64,000 nt of DNA, from NCBI GenBank assembly GCA_020725865.1, contig DYEC01000001.1, positions 62,001 through 126,000 of the forward strand, read 5' to 3'. Made by a program: the position numbers and the translations under genes. This document shows, one piece after another, positions 1-7,450 of this stretch (positions within the stretch are counted from its first letter, which is position 1; each line of letters starts with the position of its first letter). Source of the stretch: Anaerolinea sp. Lineage in GTDB: Bacteria; Chloroflexota; Anaerolineae; Anaerolineales; Anaerolineaceae. The notes under the pieces are model-generated. The model saw only the letters and a program-made list of their open reading frames with translations, was not told where the DNA came from and ran no database searches.

Positions 1-1
1 C

Positions 2-472
2 AGCGATGAGATAAATCTGGTGGTTTGTTATCTAGCTCGGACGAATTTTCATGTTCGCCGCACGATTGCCCGTGTCAACAATCCTCGCGATGCATGGCTG
101 TTTAATGAGCTGTTCTGTGTGGATGTGGCAATTAATCAGGCTGAAATTATGGCACGCATTATCGAGGAAGAAATGTCCATGGGCGACATGATGACTTTGC
201 TTAAGTTGCGCCGAGGACGTTACTCGCTGGTGGAGGAAAAGGTGCCGCCGGATGCAAAAGGGATTGGTCTGGCAATTAAGGATTTGGGTATTGAGGACTG
301 TGTCATTGCGGCGATTATTCGTCAGGGTAAGATCATTGTGCCGCGAGGCATTACCACATTCCAAGAAGGCGATGAGGTGCTTGCGGTGGCGGATGCAGAA
401 GGTGCGCGTTATCTGGCGGATTTACTGGGCAAACCCCAGTCAAGGGATGAGAATAAAGAGAGGAACGTGTAG
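2..472 (+). CDS. TrkA/RCK-type potassium uptake regulator, C-terminal part (5' end outside window)
   Basis: The reading frame is open from the first bases, so the start lies upstream of the window; 156 residues are visible. The visible part begins at the end of a Rossmann RCK-N (TrkA-N) domain, with a strand followed by ARTNFHVRRTIARVNNP, typical of the segment that senses NAD(H) or nucleotides. It ends in an RCK-C domain (roughly the last 75 residues, ending IIVPRGITTFQEGDEVLAVA), the small ligand-binding module of these proteins. Such proteins sit on the cytoplasmic face of Trk/Ktr K+ transporters and gate them. The transporter subunit is not in the window. A GTG at base 20 is only an internal codon, not the start. 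Family assignment is firm; the exact partner is inferred. Confidence 0.85.
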   Translation, partial: SDEINLVVCYLARTNFHVRRTIARVNNPRDAWLFNELFCVDVAINQAEIMARIIEEEMSMGDMMTLLKLRRGRYSLVEEKVPPDAKGIGLAIKDLGIEDCVIAAIIRQGKIIVPRGITTFQEGDEVLAVADAEGARYLADLLGKPQSRDENKERNV

Positions 473-501
473 AAGATGTGTGGTACACAGGTTGGGGTTG
501 T

Positions 502-531
502 TTGACCAATAAAGCCTGACTGCGGTATAAT
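502..531 (+). promoter_or_regulatory. Sigma-70-type promoter for rpmH block
   Basis: TTGACC at 502-507 and a perfect TATAAT at 526-531 are separated by 18 bases and point at rpmH, whose start is 51 bases downstream of the -10. This would separate transcription of the rpmH-rnpA-yidD block from the TrkA-like gene, which ends at 472. Confidence 0.75.
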
Positions 532-581
532 TTCAACTTGTTGATTTTACAGCAATTATCTGAAACAGGTAAAGGAGCAAG

Positions 582-755
582 ATGGTAAAAAGAACGTATC
601 AACCGAAGATTCGTCGCCGCGTGCGCGTGCATGGCTTTCGAGCCCGGATGGCAACTGCCGATGGGCGTGAAGTGTTGCGCCGACGCCGTTTACGCGGGCG
701 ACACAGGCTGACAGTGAGTGATAAACTGCGTGCCAAGCACGTCCGCTGGTCATAG
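582..755 (+). CDS. rpmH: 50S ribosomal protein L34
   Basis: This encodes a 57-residue, very basic protein of the large ribosomal subunit. It starts [13 protein letters not shown] and carries the diagnostic HGFRARMAT segment and an Arg-rich C-terminus. The length is slightly above the common 44-50 residues, with the extra part at the C-terminus ([12 protein letters not shown]). A good Shine-Dalgarno, AAAGGAG, sits at 571-577, five bases before the ATG. It heads the conserved rpmH-rnpA-yidD-yidC-jag order that usually lies next to the replication origin. dnaA and DnaA boxes are not visible here. Confidence 0.97.
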   Translation: MVKRTYQPKIRRRVRVHGFRARMATADGREVLRRRRLRGRHRLTVSDKLRAKHVRWS

Positions 756-826
756 GCAACCTGGCTGCCGCTGGTTAATGCTTAAGGGTTGCGGCATGAA
801 CACAAATTGGAAAGATGGGTTGATGG

Positions 827-1207
827 GTGAAACGGAATGTTCGCCTGCGAAGCTTTGTCGAATTCCAGCGGGTGCGGCGTTTTGGGAAATCTTTCACGCA
901 TCCATTAATTGTTTTGCTGGTCATGCCTCAAGAACAACCTGGCGTAAAAATTGGCGTTGCGGCGGGGAGATCCGTGGGCGGAGCGGTGAAGCGCAACCGC
1001 GCCAAGCGGCGGTTGCGAGCGATATTAGATGAATTTGTGCCGCAGTTACAGCCCGGTTATGATTTGATTGTTATGGCGCGTGAAGCAATTACTCGGGCTA
1101 GCTATTTTGAATTGCGCGCAGCGATAAAGGATGTGCTGATCAAAGCGCAGTTATTGAAAGAGACCAATGAATTTCCAAGTGACACAAACGCAGGAATTTC
1201 AACCTGA
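827..1207 (+). CDS. rnpA: Ribonuclease P protein component
   Basis: This is the 126-residue basic protein subunit of RNase P, which matures tRNA 5' ends together with the RnpB RNA. The N-terminus has the family pattern [17 protein letters not shown], and the signature RNR-type motif is visible as [16 protein letters not shown] (about residues 50-65). The start must be the GTG at 827, or a later codon, because an in-frame TGA lies at 821-823. No strong ribosome-binding site precedes it, which suggests coupling to rpmH 71 bases upstream. Its last 41 bases overlap yidD in another frame. RNase P RNA is not in this window. Confidence 0.95.
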   Translation: MKRNVRLRSFVEFQRVRRFGKSFTHPLIVLLVMPQEQPGVKIGVAAGRSVGGAVKRNRAKRRLRAILDEFVPQLQPGYDLIVMAREAITRASYFELRAAIKDVLIKAQLLKETNEFPSDTNAGIST

Positions 1208-1460
1208 ACCGCGTTTGCGGGATTTGCCGTTTAAGCTCAGCACAATACCGCGCTGGGTGTTATTACTTTTTATTCGAGGATATCAACGGTTTGTTTCCCC
1301 AATTTTGCCACCGAATACCTGTCGCTTTTATCCGACCTGTTCCCATTATGGTTATCAGGCGGTTTATAAGCACGGGGCGCTCAAGGGCAGTCTGATGGCA
1401 ATCTGGCGTGTTTTGCGCTGTAATCCCTTTAATCCCGGCGGCTTTGATCCGGTACCCTGA
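1167..1460 (+). CDS. yidD: Membrane protein insertion efficiency factor YidD
   Basis: This 97-residue protein has the YidD core (about residues 33-97): an amphipathic [23 protein letters not shown] segment with conserved Cys residues, then [11 protein letters not shown] and [17 protein letters not shown]. YidD is a small inner-membrane-associated protein thought to help YidC/Sec insert membrane proteins. An extra N-terminal tail of about 30 residues precedes the core. The start lies inside rnpA (41-base overlap), so translation is probably coupled to it. The product is well recognised; the start could be a few codons further in. Confidence 0.93.
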   Translation: MNFQVTQTQEFQPEPRLRDLPFKLSTIPRWVLLLFIRGYQRFVSPILPPNTCRFYPTCSHYGYQAVYKHGALKGSLMAIWRVLRCNPFNPGGFDPVP

Positions 1461-1522
1461 TATTTTGTGTGAAAGGCTTTTCCATACTAATAAAATTTCG
1501 AGATAAGGTTGTGTAAAATCGA

Positions 1523-2599
1523 ATGAGGCTGAAATATTTTTCTATTGTAATATTGCTGGTATTGACCAGCATGCTTATAGGGGGGTGCAGCGGGGCAGGG
1601 ACAATTGCGAACAACTGGCCTGGAATAACGGTTGACCAGGGTACAGTTTATGTGGCTTATGCCGGCGAGGTCATGGCGGTGCGGCTGAGCGATGGTAGTC
1701 TGGTTTGGCGCTTTCCTGAAAAGGTTGAAAGTGGCAGAACGTATTACGCTGCACCTGCGGTTTCTGATGGCCTGGTAGTTGTGGGAGATTATGCCGGGAC
1801 GCTTCATGCCCTGGATGCGGCGAGTGGTGTTCAAAAATGGCCCTTTACACCGCAGATCAAATCTGGAAATCCGGCACGTTTTGTGGGCAGCGCACTCATC
1901 CACCAGGATATGATTTTGGCGCCCACTGCCGGTCACGATAACCTGTATGCTGTGAGCCTGACCGGGAAGGAACTTTGGCGTTTTCCTACCGGACAGGCGA
2001 TCTGGGCACGGCCGGTTAGCGATGGCGAACAGGTTTACATTGCTTCTATGGACCATTATTTATACGCCGTTCGCCTTTCAGATCATCAACAGGTTTGGAA
2101 GAAGGACTTGGGTGCAGCGCTTGTTGCGGCACCCGTTCTGACAGATGATACCTTGTATTTAGGAACGCTGGGAAATGAGATGGTAGCTGTCAGTACGGCT
2201 GGGGAGATTTTGTGGCGTTATGCTACTGACGGATCTATCTGGTCCAGTCCGGTTTTGGTGGAAGATACTCTTTATTTTGGTGATGCTGCGGGATCTATCT
2301 ATGCAGTTGATGTGACGAACGGAGCAGGACTATGGAAAATTGACCTCTCGAGTGGAGCAATTACCGGTTCTGGGGCAGTTGTGGGGGGTAGTCTAGTGTT
2401 TAGCAGCGAAGACGGTAATTTGGTGGCGGTTGGTTTGGATGGGCGCAGGTTGTGGACGCAGATGATTCAGGGTAAACTCTACACCGGCCCTGAAGTTGCA
2501 GATGACAAAATCATTGTTGCCATAACGCAGGGCGACCAATTGCTGAAGGCATTTGACAGTAATGGAAATGAGTTGTGGTCTTTTGCGCCACCCAAGTAA
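1523..2599 (+). CDS. PQQ-type beta-propeller (BamB-like) lipoprotein
   Basis: This 358-residue protein begins with a lipoprotein signal (hydrophobic stretch, then LIGGC with the lipid-modified Cys at residue 22). The rest is a run of about seven propeller blades carrying the PQQ-repeat pattern, for example DGSLVWRFP, SGVQKWPF, TGKELWRFP, TNGAGLWKIDL and GRRLWTQ. BamB uses this fold as a scaffold in outer-membrane protein assembly; other members are quinoprotein dehydrogenases, but no quinone-site residues were recognised. It lies between yidD and yidC (13 bases before yidC), so a role as a surface factor helping membrane or secreted protein folding is a reasonable inference, not a demonstrated one. 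A clear ribosome-binding site is lacking before the ATG. Confidence 0.85.
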   Translation: MRLKYFSIVILLVLTSMLIGGCSGAGTIANNWPGITVDQGTVYVAYAGEVMAVRLSDGSLVWRFPEKVESGRTYYAAPAVSDGLVVVGDYAGTLHALDAASGVQKWPFTPQIKSGNPARFVGSALIHQDMILAPTAGHDNLYAVSLTGKELWRFPTGQAIWARPVSDGEQVYIASMDHYLYAVRLSDHQQVWKKDLGAALVAAPVLTDDTLYLGTLGNEMVAVSTAGEILWRYATDGSIWSSPVLVEDTLYFGDAAGSIYAVDVTNGAGLWKIDLSSGAITGSGAVVGGSLVFSSEDGNLVAVGLDGRRLWTQMIQGKLYTGPEVADDKIIVAITQGDQLLKAFDSNGNELWSFAPPK

Positions 2600-2612
2600 G
2601 GATAGGTGAAAA

Positions 2613-3386
2613 ATGTGGGACGCGTTTATAGGATTTTTTATTAATACCCTGCTGTTTATTTATCAGCTGGTCGGCAACTTTGGTGTTGCAATTATTCTGT
2701 TCACAATCTTGATTCGTGTGGTCACGCATCCTTTGACGGTACAGCAGCTTAAGGGAAGTGCGGCAATGCAGGAGTTGCAAAAGGACAAGCGTTGGCAGGA
2801 GATTCAGACGAAGTATAAAAATGATAAGGAAAAGCTGGCTCAGGAACAGATGAAACTGTATCAGGAGTTAGGAATTAATCCAATGGCTTCCTGTCTCCCG
2901 ACCTTGATCCAGCTACCCATTATCATCGGATTGTATCAGGCGGTGATCAAAGCTTTAGCAACAACACCGCTTGAGCTTCTTAACCTGACGCGGCATGTCT
3001 ATCCTTCACTTCTCAACGTGGCTTCGATCATTCCGTTGGACAACCGCTTTTTGTGGATGGATCTGGCGCGACCAGACTGGTTACGATTGGACTTTTTGCC
3101 GTTTGGCATTCCAGTGCTGGCGATTGTGGTTACCATAACCACTTACCTCCAGTCCAAGTTGATGTCGCCGCCATCCACCGGAGCGAAGGATCAAACGGCA
3201 ATGATGACAGGTATGATGAACCTGTATATGCCGTTTCTGATGGGGTATCTGGCGCTGACGTTTGCCTCCGGACTTTCGCTCTATTTCTTTGTGTCGAATG
3301 TGATTGGCATCCTGCAATATGCGCTTTTGGGAAAGGTGAATTGGAAGAATTTGTTCCCTGCCCGAAAACCTGTCAGTACGAAATAG
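2613..3386 (+). CDS. yidC: Membrane protein insertase YidC/Oxa1 (short form)
   Basis: This 257-residue insertase lacks the large periplasmic domain of proteobacterial YidC, like SpoIIIJ/Oxa1 forms. About five membrane helices are visible. The conserved groove Arg is at about residue 35 (LIRVVTHPL), a charged cytoplasmic hairpin follows (residues about 50-80, rich in Lys), and there is a conserved NPMASCLPTLIQLPI segment. The C-terminal tail is short and basic. It is preceded by AGGTGA six bases before the ATG. YidC inserts and folds inner-membrane proteins with or without Sec. It is followed by jag, its usual partner. Confidence 0.95.
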   Translation: MWDAFIGFFINTLLFIYQLVGNFGVAIILFTILIRVVTHPLTVQQLKGSAAMQELQKDKRWQEIQTKYKNDKEKLAQEQMKLYQELGINPMASCLPTLIQLPIIIGLYQAVIKALATTPLELLNLTRHVYPSLLNVASIIPLDNRFLWMDLARPDWLRLDFLPFGIPVLAIVVTITTYLQSKLMSPPSTGAKDQTAMMTGMMNLYMPFLMGYLALTFASGLSLYFFVSNVIGILQYALLGKVNWKNLFPARKPVSTK

Positions 3387-3419
3387 GGATAAATTTGGTC
3401 TGGTGATTTGAGGCGGATT

Positions 3420-4169
3420 ATGGAAGATGGAAAAACGATGTTGGAAGTGATTGGTCCGACCGTTGAAGATGCGATTGAAATGGGATTGGATCAGTTAGGT
3501 TTGCCGCGTGAAGCAGTCGAAGTGGAAGTGCTTGATCCGGGTAGCAAAGGGGTCTTTGGTTTGGGTGGACGCCAGGCACGCGTTCGTCTGACTTTCGGAA
3601 TGATAAAGAAAGAGGCTGTTTCAGATACTGGAACAGTGCAAAAGATAGAAACTGAACAGGAATCTCTATCACTCGATACTTTAACCGCAGAAGAAAATCA
3701 GCGGTCGTTGCAGGTGGCAAGCATGGTGGTGCGTGACTTGCTGGAGAGGATGCATGTGCGTGCTAAGGTGTCTGCTCGCTATTTGCAAGTTCCAGACGAG
3801 GTAGAACAGCCAACCGTTTTGATTGAAATTCAGGGGAACGATTTAAGCATTCTTATTGGGCGACGCTCTGAGACTTTGAACGCGTTGCAGTATTTGACGA
3901 ATTTGATTGTGGGCAAAGAACTTAGTCGTTGGGTACCGGTGCTGATTGATGTGCAGGGCTATCGCGCCAGACGTGAACGTCAGTTACGGATTCTGGCACG
4001 GCGCATGGCTGAGCAGGCAATTCATACTGGTCGTCGTCAAGTATTGGAGCCAATGCCTCCCGATGAGCGCAGATTGATTCATCTCGAATTACGCGATCAT
4101 CCGCATGTGACTACTGAAAGCATTGGCGAGGACCCTAACCGCAAAGTGACTATCGTACCGAAAAAATAA
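3420..4169 (+). CDS. jag: Jag/KhpB RNA-binding protein (Jag-N, KH, R3H)
   Basis: This 249-residue cytoplasmic protein has three parts. An N-terminal Jag domain carries KGVFGLGGRQARVRL (about residues 42-56). A KH domain follows a linker, with the IQGNDLSILIGRRSETLNALQ motif; its GXXG loop reads IGRR. A C-terminal R3H domain has RRERQLRILARRMAEQA and ends in the usual VTIVPK. KhpB binds RNA with KhpA and influences cell elongation and division in Firmicutes. A TTG at 3408 is in frame, but the ATG at 3420 is better placed behind GAGGCGG at 3410-3416. It follows yidC by 33 bases, the common order. Confidence 0.93.
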   Translation: MEDGKTMLEVIGPTVEDAIEMGLDQLGLPREAVEVEVLDPGSKGVFGLGGRQARVRLTFGMIKKEAVSDTGTVQKIETEQESLSLDTLTAEENQRSLQVASMVVRDLLERMHVRAKVSARYLQVPDEVEQPTVLIEIQGNDLSILIGRRSETLNALQYLTNLIVGKELSRWVPVLIDVQGYRARRERQLRILARRMAEQAIHTGRRQVLEPMPPDERRLIHLELRDHPHVTTESIGEDPNRKVTIVPKK

Positions 4170-4264
4170 AGAGTTGTCTTTTCGAGAGAAGTTAGAGAAA
4201 ATCGCCCTTGAAACCTTCCATGAACAATGTGTTTGCTTAACTTTCCAGAACAGAGAGGAACGCG

Positions 4265-5572
4265 ATGCGGGCTGTTGACATCATTATCAAGAAACGCGAT
4301 GGTAAAGAACTGAGCCGCGAGGAAATTGAGTTTTTTGTCAATGGTTTTGTGCGGGGTGATATTCCGGATTATCAGGTCTCTGCTTGGGCAATGGCGGTGT
4401 TGCTAAACGGGATGACCGATCGAGAGACAACCGATTTAACACTGGCAATGGCGCACTCGGGCGAGATTTTGGATTTATCAGGCGTTGTTCCTATTGCTGT
4501 TGATAAACATTCAACCGGCGGTGTGGGGGATAAGGTGACGCTGGTGGTTTTACCAATTGTTGCCGGCTGTGGATTGGCAGTCGGGAAGATGTCCGGGCGT
4601 GGTTTGGGGTTTAGCGGTGGAACGCTGGACAAACTGGAATCTATTCCGGGGTATCGCACGAATCTCTCTAAACAGGAGTTTCTAACCCAGCTAAAAGAAA
4701 TCGGCATCGTGTTAAGCGGTCAAAGTGCCGATCTAGCGCCGGCGGATGGCAAGTTGTACGCTTTGCGTGATGTGACCGGGACGGTGCCTTCCTTGCCATT
4801 GATTGCTTCTTCGGTGATGAGTAAGAAAATTGCAGCCGGTGCACATGCCATTGTTTTGGACGTCAAGACCGGTGTTGGAGCTTTTATGCAGACCCTTGAG
4901 GATGCCCGTAAACTGGCACGATTGATGGTGAATATCGGCAAGTTGAGCAACCGGCGAGTTGTTGCCGTGATTTCTGATATGAATCAGCCGCTTGGTTTTG
5001 CGGTTGGCAATACGCTGGAAATGCTTGAGGCAATAGAAACATTGCAGGGCGGCGGGCCGGCTGATTTTCGAGAGCATTGTTTGGTGCTTTGTAGTCATAT
5101 GCTGGTTCTCGGCAATATGGCGTCCACACTTGAGGAAGGCCGCGCAATGGCTGAGAAGTCGTTGGATGGCGGTGCTGCCTGGAAAAAATTTCGTAAGTTG
5201 GTGCAAACGCAGGGCGGGGATGTCAGTTATCTGGATGATGTTTCCAAATTCGAGCGTGCCAGTCTGATAGAGACTGTTCGAGCACCGCGTTCTGGCTATC
5301 TGTTGGCTGTTAATGCCAAAGAAGTGGGGGAAGCCGCAGTTGTTTTAGGTGCGGGACGTGCTAAAAAAGGTGACCCGATTGATCATGCCGTTGGAGTGAT
5401 TATTCACTGTAAAGTTGGCGACCGGGTGGAACAGGGCGAACCACTTTTCACTATCCATGCGAATGACGCCACAAAACTGGCGGAGGCAAAAGATCGTTTG
5501 CTCAGGGCTCATCAATGGAGCGAACAACCCTGTCCACCTTTGCCGCTCTTTTATGATGTCATTGCTGATTAA
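4265..5572 (+). CDS. pdp: Pyrimidine-nucleoside phosphorylase
   Basis: This 435-residue enzyme splits thymidine, uridine or deoxyuridine with phosphate to base and (deoxy)ribose-1-phosphate in nucleoside salvage. The thymidine/pyrimidine phosphorylase signature is intact (SGRGLGFSGGTLDKLES, about residues 116-132). So are the phosphate and substrate residues of the family (KHSTGGVGDK near residue 83, and SSVMSKKIAAGA near 183). The C-terminal PYNP domain carries biotinyl-like strands. The start has AGAGAGGAAC just upstream. A 95-base gap separates it from jag. Whether it prefers thymidine (DeoA) or is broad (Pdp) cannot be told from sequence alone. Confidence 0.93.
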   Translation: MRAVDIIIKKRDGKELSREEIEFFVNGFVRGDIPDYQVSAWAMAVLLNGMTDRETTDLTLAMAHSGEILDLSGVVPIAVDKHSTGGVGDKVTLVVLPIVAGCGLAVGKMSGRGLGFSGGTLDKLESIPGYRTNLSKQEFLTQLKEIGIVLSGQSADLAPADGKLYALRDVTGTVPSLPLIASSVMSKKIAAGAHAIVLDVKTGVGAFMQTLEDARKLARLMVNIGKLSNRRVVAVISDMNQPLGFAVGNTLEMLEAIETLQGGGPADFREHCLVLCSHMLVLGNMASTLEEGRAMAEKSLDGGAAWKKFRKLVQTQGGDVSYLDDVSKFERASLIETVRAPRSGYLLAVNAKEVGEAAVVLGAGRAKKGDPIDHAVGVIIHCKVGDRVEQGEPLFTIHANDATKLAEAKDRLLRAHQWSEQPCPPLPLFYDVIAD

Positions 5573-5591
5573 ACTTTTACTGATGAGAGAA

Positions 5592-5620
5592 AAGCAGCGC
5601 GCCAGTCCGGCGCGCTGCTT
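5592..5620. terminator. Bidirectional terminator between convergent genes
   Basis: A perfect 12-base-pair stem (5592-5603 with 5609-5620) closes a 5-base loop. On the minus strand it is followed by TTTTCTCT, a good T-tract that would end the exchanger transcript. On the plus strand the tail (CCTTAAAA) is weaker but would serve pdp. Confidence 0.8.
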
Positions 5621-5622
5621 CC

Positions 5623-6609
5623 TTAAAACCCAAGGCCTCTGTTGTATAGAAACCACAATCCAACAAAATAGCTGATTGCCAAAACAAGAGCGTCAATTTC
5701 CAGAAACAGAATTTTGCGTTCCAGACGGGCAAGGTTTCCAATTAATCCGAAGACGGTTAATAGTAAGCCAAGCAAGCCCACCAGCACAAAACCGGGTGCA
5801 ATAGCACTTAGAAAGCGGCCATCCAAGTAGAAAAGGTCGGCTGCGCCGATAGCGAACATGTTGAACATATTGCTGCCAAACAGGTTGCCAATTGCAAGGT
5901 CAATCGCTCCAACTCGCACCGCGGAAACAGTTGTGACAAGTTCGGGAAGTGATGTGATGATTGCCAGTAAAGCGGTGCCGATAAATCCGGTGCTAATGCC
6001 GGTGATTTCAGCAATTCCGGAACTGCTGCGCACTAACCAAGGAGTAACCACAACAAGTACTAGCGTAGCAATGCCGAACCCCAGCAAAGCCTTCTTTAAC
6101 GATGGTAGATTCTTTAGATCGTCACCTTCTATCTCTACAGTTTGTAATGGCTTGTTCCCTTGGAGGATCAGCACGCCCACAATATATGTTATCATCACAA
6201 TCAAGCTATCCAGTCCAACCCATCCAAATCGGATGTCGATATCTGCTAGGATGAAAAACACTACCAGCCCAATCATGAGGGTTGCCAGGCTGCCGCTAAG
6301 GGCGTGTTTGGTAGCAGCTTTGCGCAAAAGCCGTTGTCCCAGAAATATCATATCCAGAACTGCCAGCATAAACATATTGAACATGTTGCTGCCAAAAAGA
6401 TTACCTGCCGCAAGATCAACCACGTTCTGGTTGATAGAGTTAATAGTAGTAAGAAACTCTGGTAAAGAAGTCGCCCCAGCCAGCAACAATGTACCAATAA
6501 GCATACCACCTAGTTTGGTGCGGATGGCAATAACATCACCGTATTCTGCAAGTTTAATAGCTGCCGCAACAAGCAAGGCAGAACTGACAATAAACTGTAG
6601 CCAGATCAT
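5623..6609 (-). CDS. CaCA-family Na+/Ca2+-type cation exchanger
   Basis: This 328-residue integral membrane protein is built from two inverted halves joined by a hydrophilic loop (about residues 153-170). Each half carries an alpha-repeat (AGATSLPEFLTT and AIITSLPELVTT), and each is followed by GNLFGSNMFNM, the hallmark of CaCA antiporters (YrbG/CaX-like). About ten membrane helices are expected. It should exchange Ca2+ or another divalent ion for Na+ or H+. Its ATG overlaps the stop of the upstream PII-like gene (ATGA), so the two are translationally coupled. Ion choice is not decided by the sequence. Confidence 0.9.
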   Translation of the reverse strand: MIWLQFIVSSALLVAAAIKLAEYGDVIAIRTKLGGMLIGTLLLAGATSLPEFLTTINSINQNVVDLAAGNLFGSNMFNMFMLAVLDMIFLGQRLLRKAATKHALSGSLATLMIGLVVFFILADIDIRFGWVGLDSLIVMITYIVGVLILQGNKPLQTVEIEGDDLKNLPSLKKALLGFGIATLVLVVVTPWLVRSSSGIAEITGISTGFIGTALLAIITSLPELVTTVSAVRVGAIDLAIGNLFGSNMFNMFAIGAADLFYLDGRFLSAIAPGFVLVGLLGLLLTVFGLIGNLARLERKILFLEIDALVLAISYFVGLWFLYNRGLGF

Positions 6610-6965
6610 GATTTGTCACCCTTGAGGTATTCTTTGGATAACCCCTTGCATAAAGAAAGAGGCCAAGCAGCAAAGATACCGGTCTTCGGTTGGTTCAAAT
6701 CGCCGATGATTTGCTCGGTTGCTTCAAGACATTGCTGTATCATGGGTTCGTCAGGCACTATTGAAATAATGGTGTAGTTGCCCTGTTCAGTAATCTCGCT
6801 GAGTGGAAAAGCATAACGTGCTGGTAGGTTAAGCTGACGAGTTCGTAGCTTAAACACCCCCGTACTTTCCAAAATAGTGGCACCGCAGATGCCAACAGAA
6901 TCCCAGGCGTCTAGCACTTCAATCAGCTTGTTGGGTTGGTCCAGTATCAACATTATCAGGTACAT
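6606..6965 (-). CDS. PII-like (GlnB-fold) small signalling protein
   Basis: This 119-residue protein has the strand pattern of the PII/GlnB ferredoxin-like fold: an N-terminal hydrophobic strand (YLIMLILDQPNKLIEVLDAW) followed by a helix, a second strand with VGICGATILESTGV, and a third strand with YTIISIVPDEPMIQ. Canonical PII T-loop residues (the uridylylated Tyr) are not evident, so it belongs with PII-like proteins rather than GlnB itself. GAGGTGAAG precedes the start. It overlaps the exchanger by 4 bases. By analogy with transporter-linked PII-like proteins such as SbtB, it may sense a nucleotide or ion and regulate the exchanger; this is inference. Confidence 0.65.
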   Translation of the reverse strand: MYLIMLILDQPNKLIEVLDAWDSVGICGATILESTGVFKLRTRQLNLPARYAFPLSEITEQGNYTIISIVPDEPMIQQCLEATEQIIGDLNQPKTGIFAAWPLSLCKGLSKEYLKGDKS

Positions 6966-6991
6966 GCTTCACCTCGCTGGTTAGTGTTTCT

Positions 6992-6997
6992 TTTATA
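6992..6997 (-). promoter_or_regulatory. Possible -10 for the PII-like/exchanger pair
   Basis: On the minus strand, TATAAA lies 27 bases before the PII-like start. No convincing -35 was found at the usual distance, so this is only a candidate. Confidence 0.3.
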
Positions 6998-7094
6998 CCA
7001 TAAAAATTTTCGGTGCGGATCACTTCCTTATTGGAGCACGTTGGGTAGGAAACAACACTCCCCCTTAAGGAACAGAGAAAAAGTCGCTAATTTG

Positions 7095-7123
7095 TTGACC
7101 AAATTCGACGGTTGTGGCATAAT
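7095..7123 (+). promoter_or_regulatory. Promoter of the ileS T-box leader
   Basis: TTGACC (7095-7100) and CATAAT (7118-7123) are separated by 17 bases. The start of transcription would fall near 7130, at the 5' edge of the T-box leader. Confidence 0.75.
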
Positions 7124-7129
7124 TTGAGT

Positions 7130-7413
7130 ATCAAAAAGCGATGATGGAAACGAGTAGGTCTGATGGAAGCGTCAGCGAACCCGGGAATGGTGCGAGCCGG
7201 GGCGTGACTACAGACTGAAAATCCTTCCGGAGCTTCAAGCTGAACGCAGGAATCTGCCCTGTTAGTAGGTGCGACGGAAAGCCGACCGTTACAACGGCTC
7301 AGGTCTATCCATAGGATGGATGTACCTGACAGAGTGCCCGTCAACCGACGGGAAACGGGGTGGTACCACGGGAATTGCTCTCCCGTCCCTGAGGGATGGG
7401 AGAATTTTATTTT
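7130..7413 (+). ncRNA. T-box riboswitch (isoleucine specifier) upstream of ileS
   Basis: The leader has the parts of a tRNA-sensing T-box. Stem I is visible: GTCTG (7158-7162) pairs with CAGAC (7211-7215), a distal stem GTCA/TGAC encloses a CCCGG/CCGGG hairpin, and a lower helix GGAA/TTCC closes it. The specifier bulge lies between the CAGAC strand and TTCC and contains ATC at 7221-7223, an isoleucine codon. The T-box core GGGGTGGTACCACGGGAAT (7357 onward) includes TGGT, which would pair with the ACCA end of tRNA-Ile carrying discriminator A. An intrinsic terminator follows. Uncharged tRNA-Ile should stabilise the antiterminator and switch ileS on. Structure was paired by eye. Confidence 0.93.
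7380..7413 (+). terminator. T-box-controlled intrinsic terminator
   Basis: CTCCCGTCCC (7380-7389) pairs with GGGATGGGAG (7393-7402; one G-U) around a TGA loop, followed by AATTTTATTTT. The left arm shares bases with the T-box core, so terminator and antiterminator are mutually exclusive. Confidence 0.88.
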
Positions 7414-7450
7414 GAGCTTATACGGAGTGCTCTGAAGTTAAGGAGGCATG

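Noticed and set aside
1-1000. Replication origin next to rpmH
   Set aside because: The gene order suggests proximity, but no DnaA-box cluster or dnaA gene is visible here.
5858-6625. Long plus-strand open frame of 255 codons antisense to the exchanger
   Set aside because: It mirrors the repeated membrane helices of the CaCA gene, lacks a ribosome-binding site and has no recognisable protein pattern.
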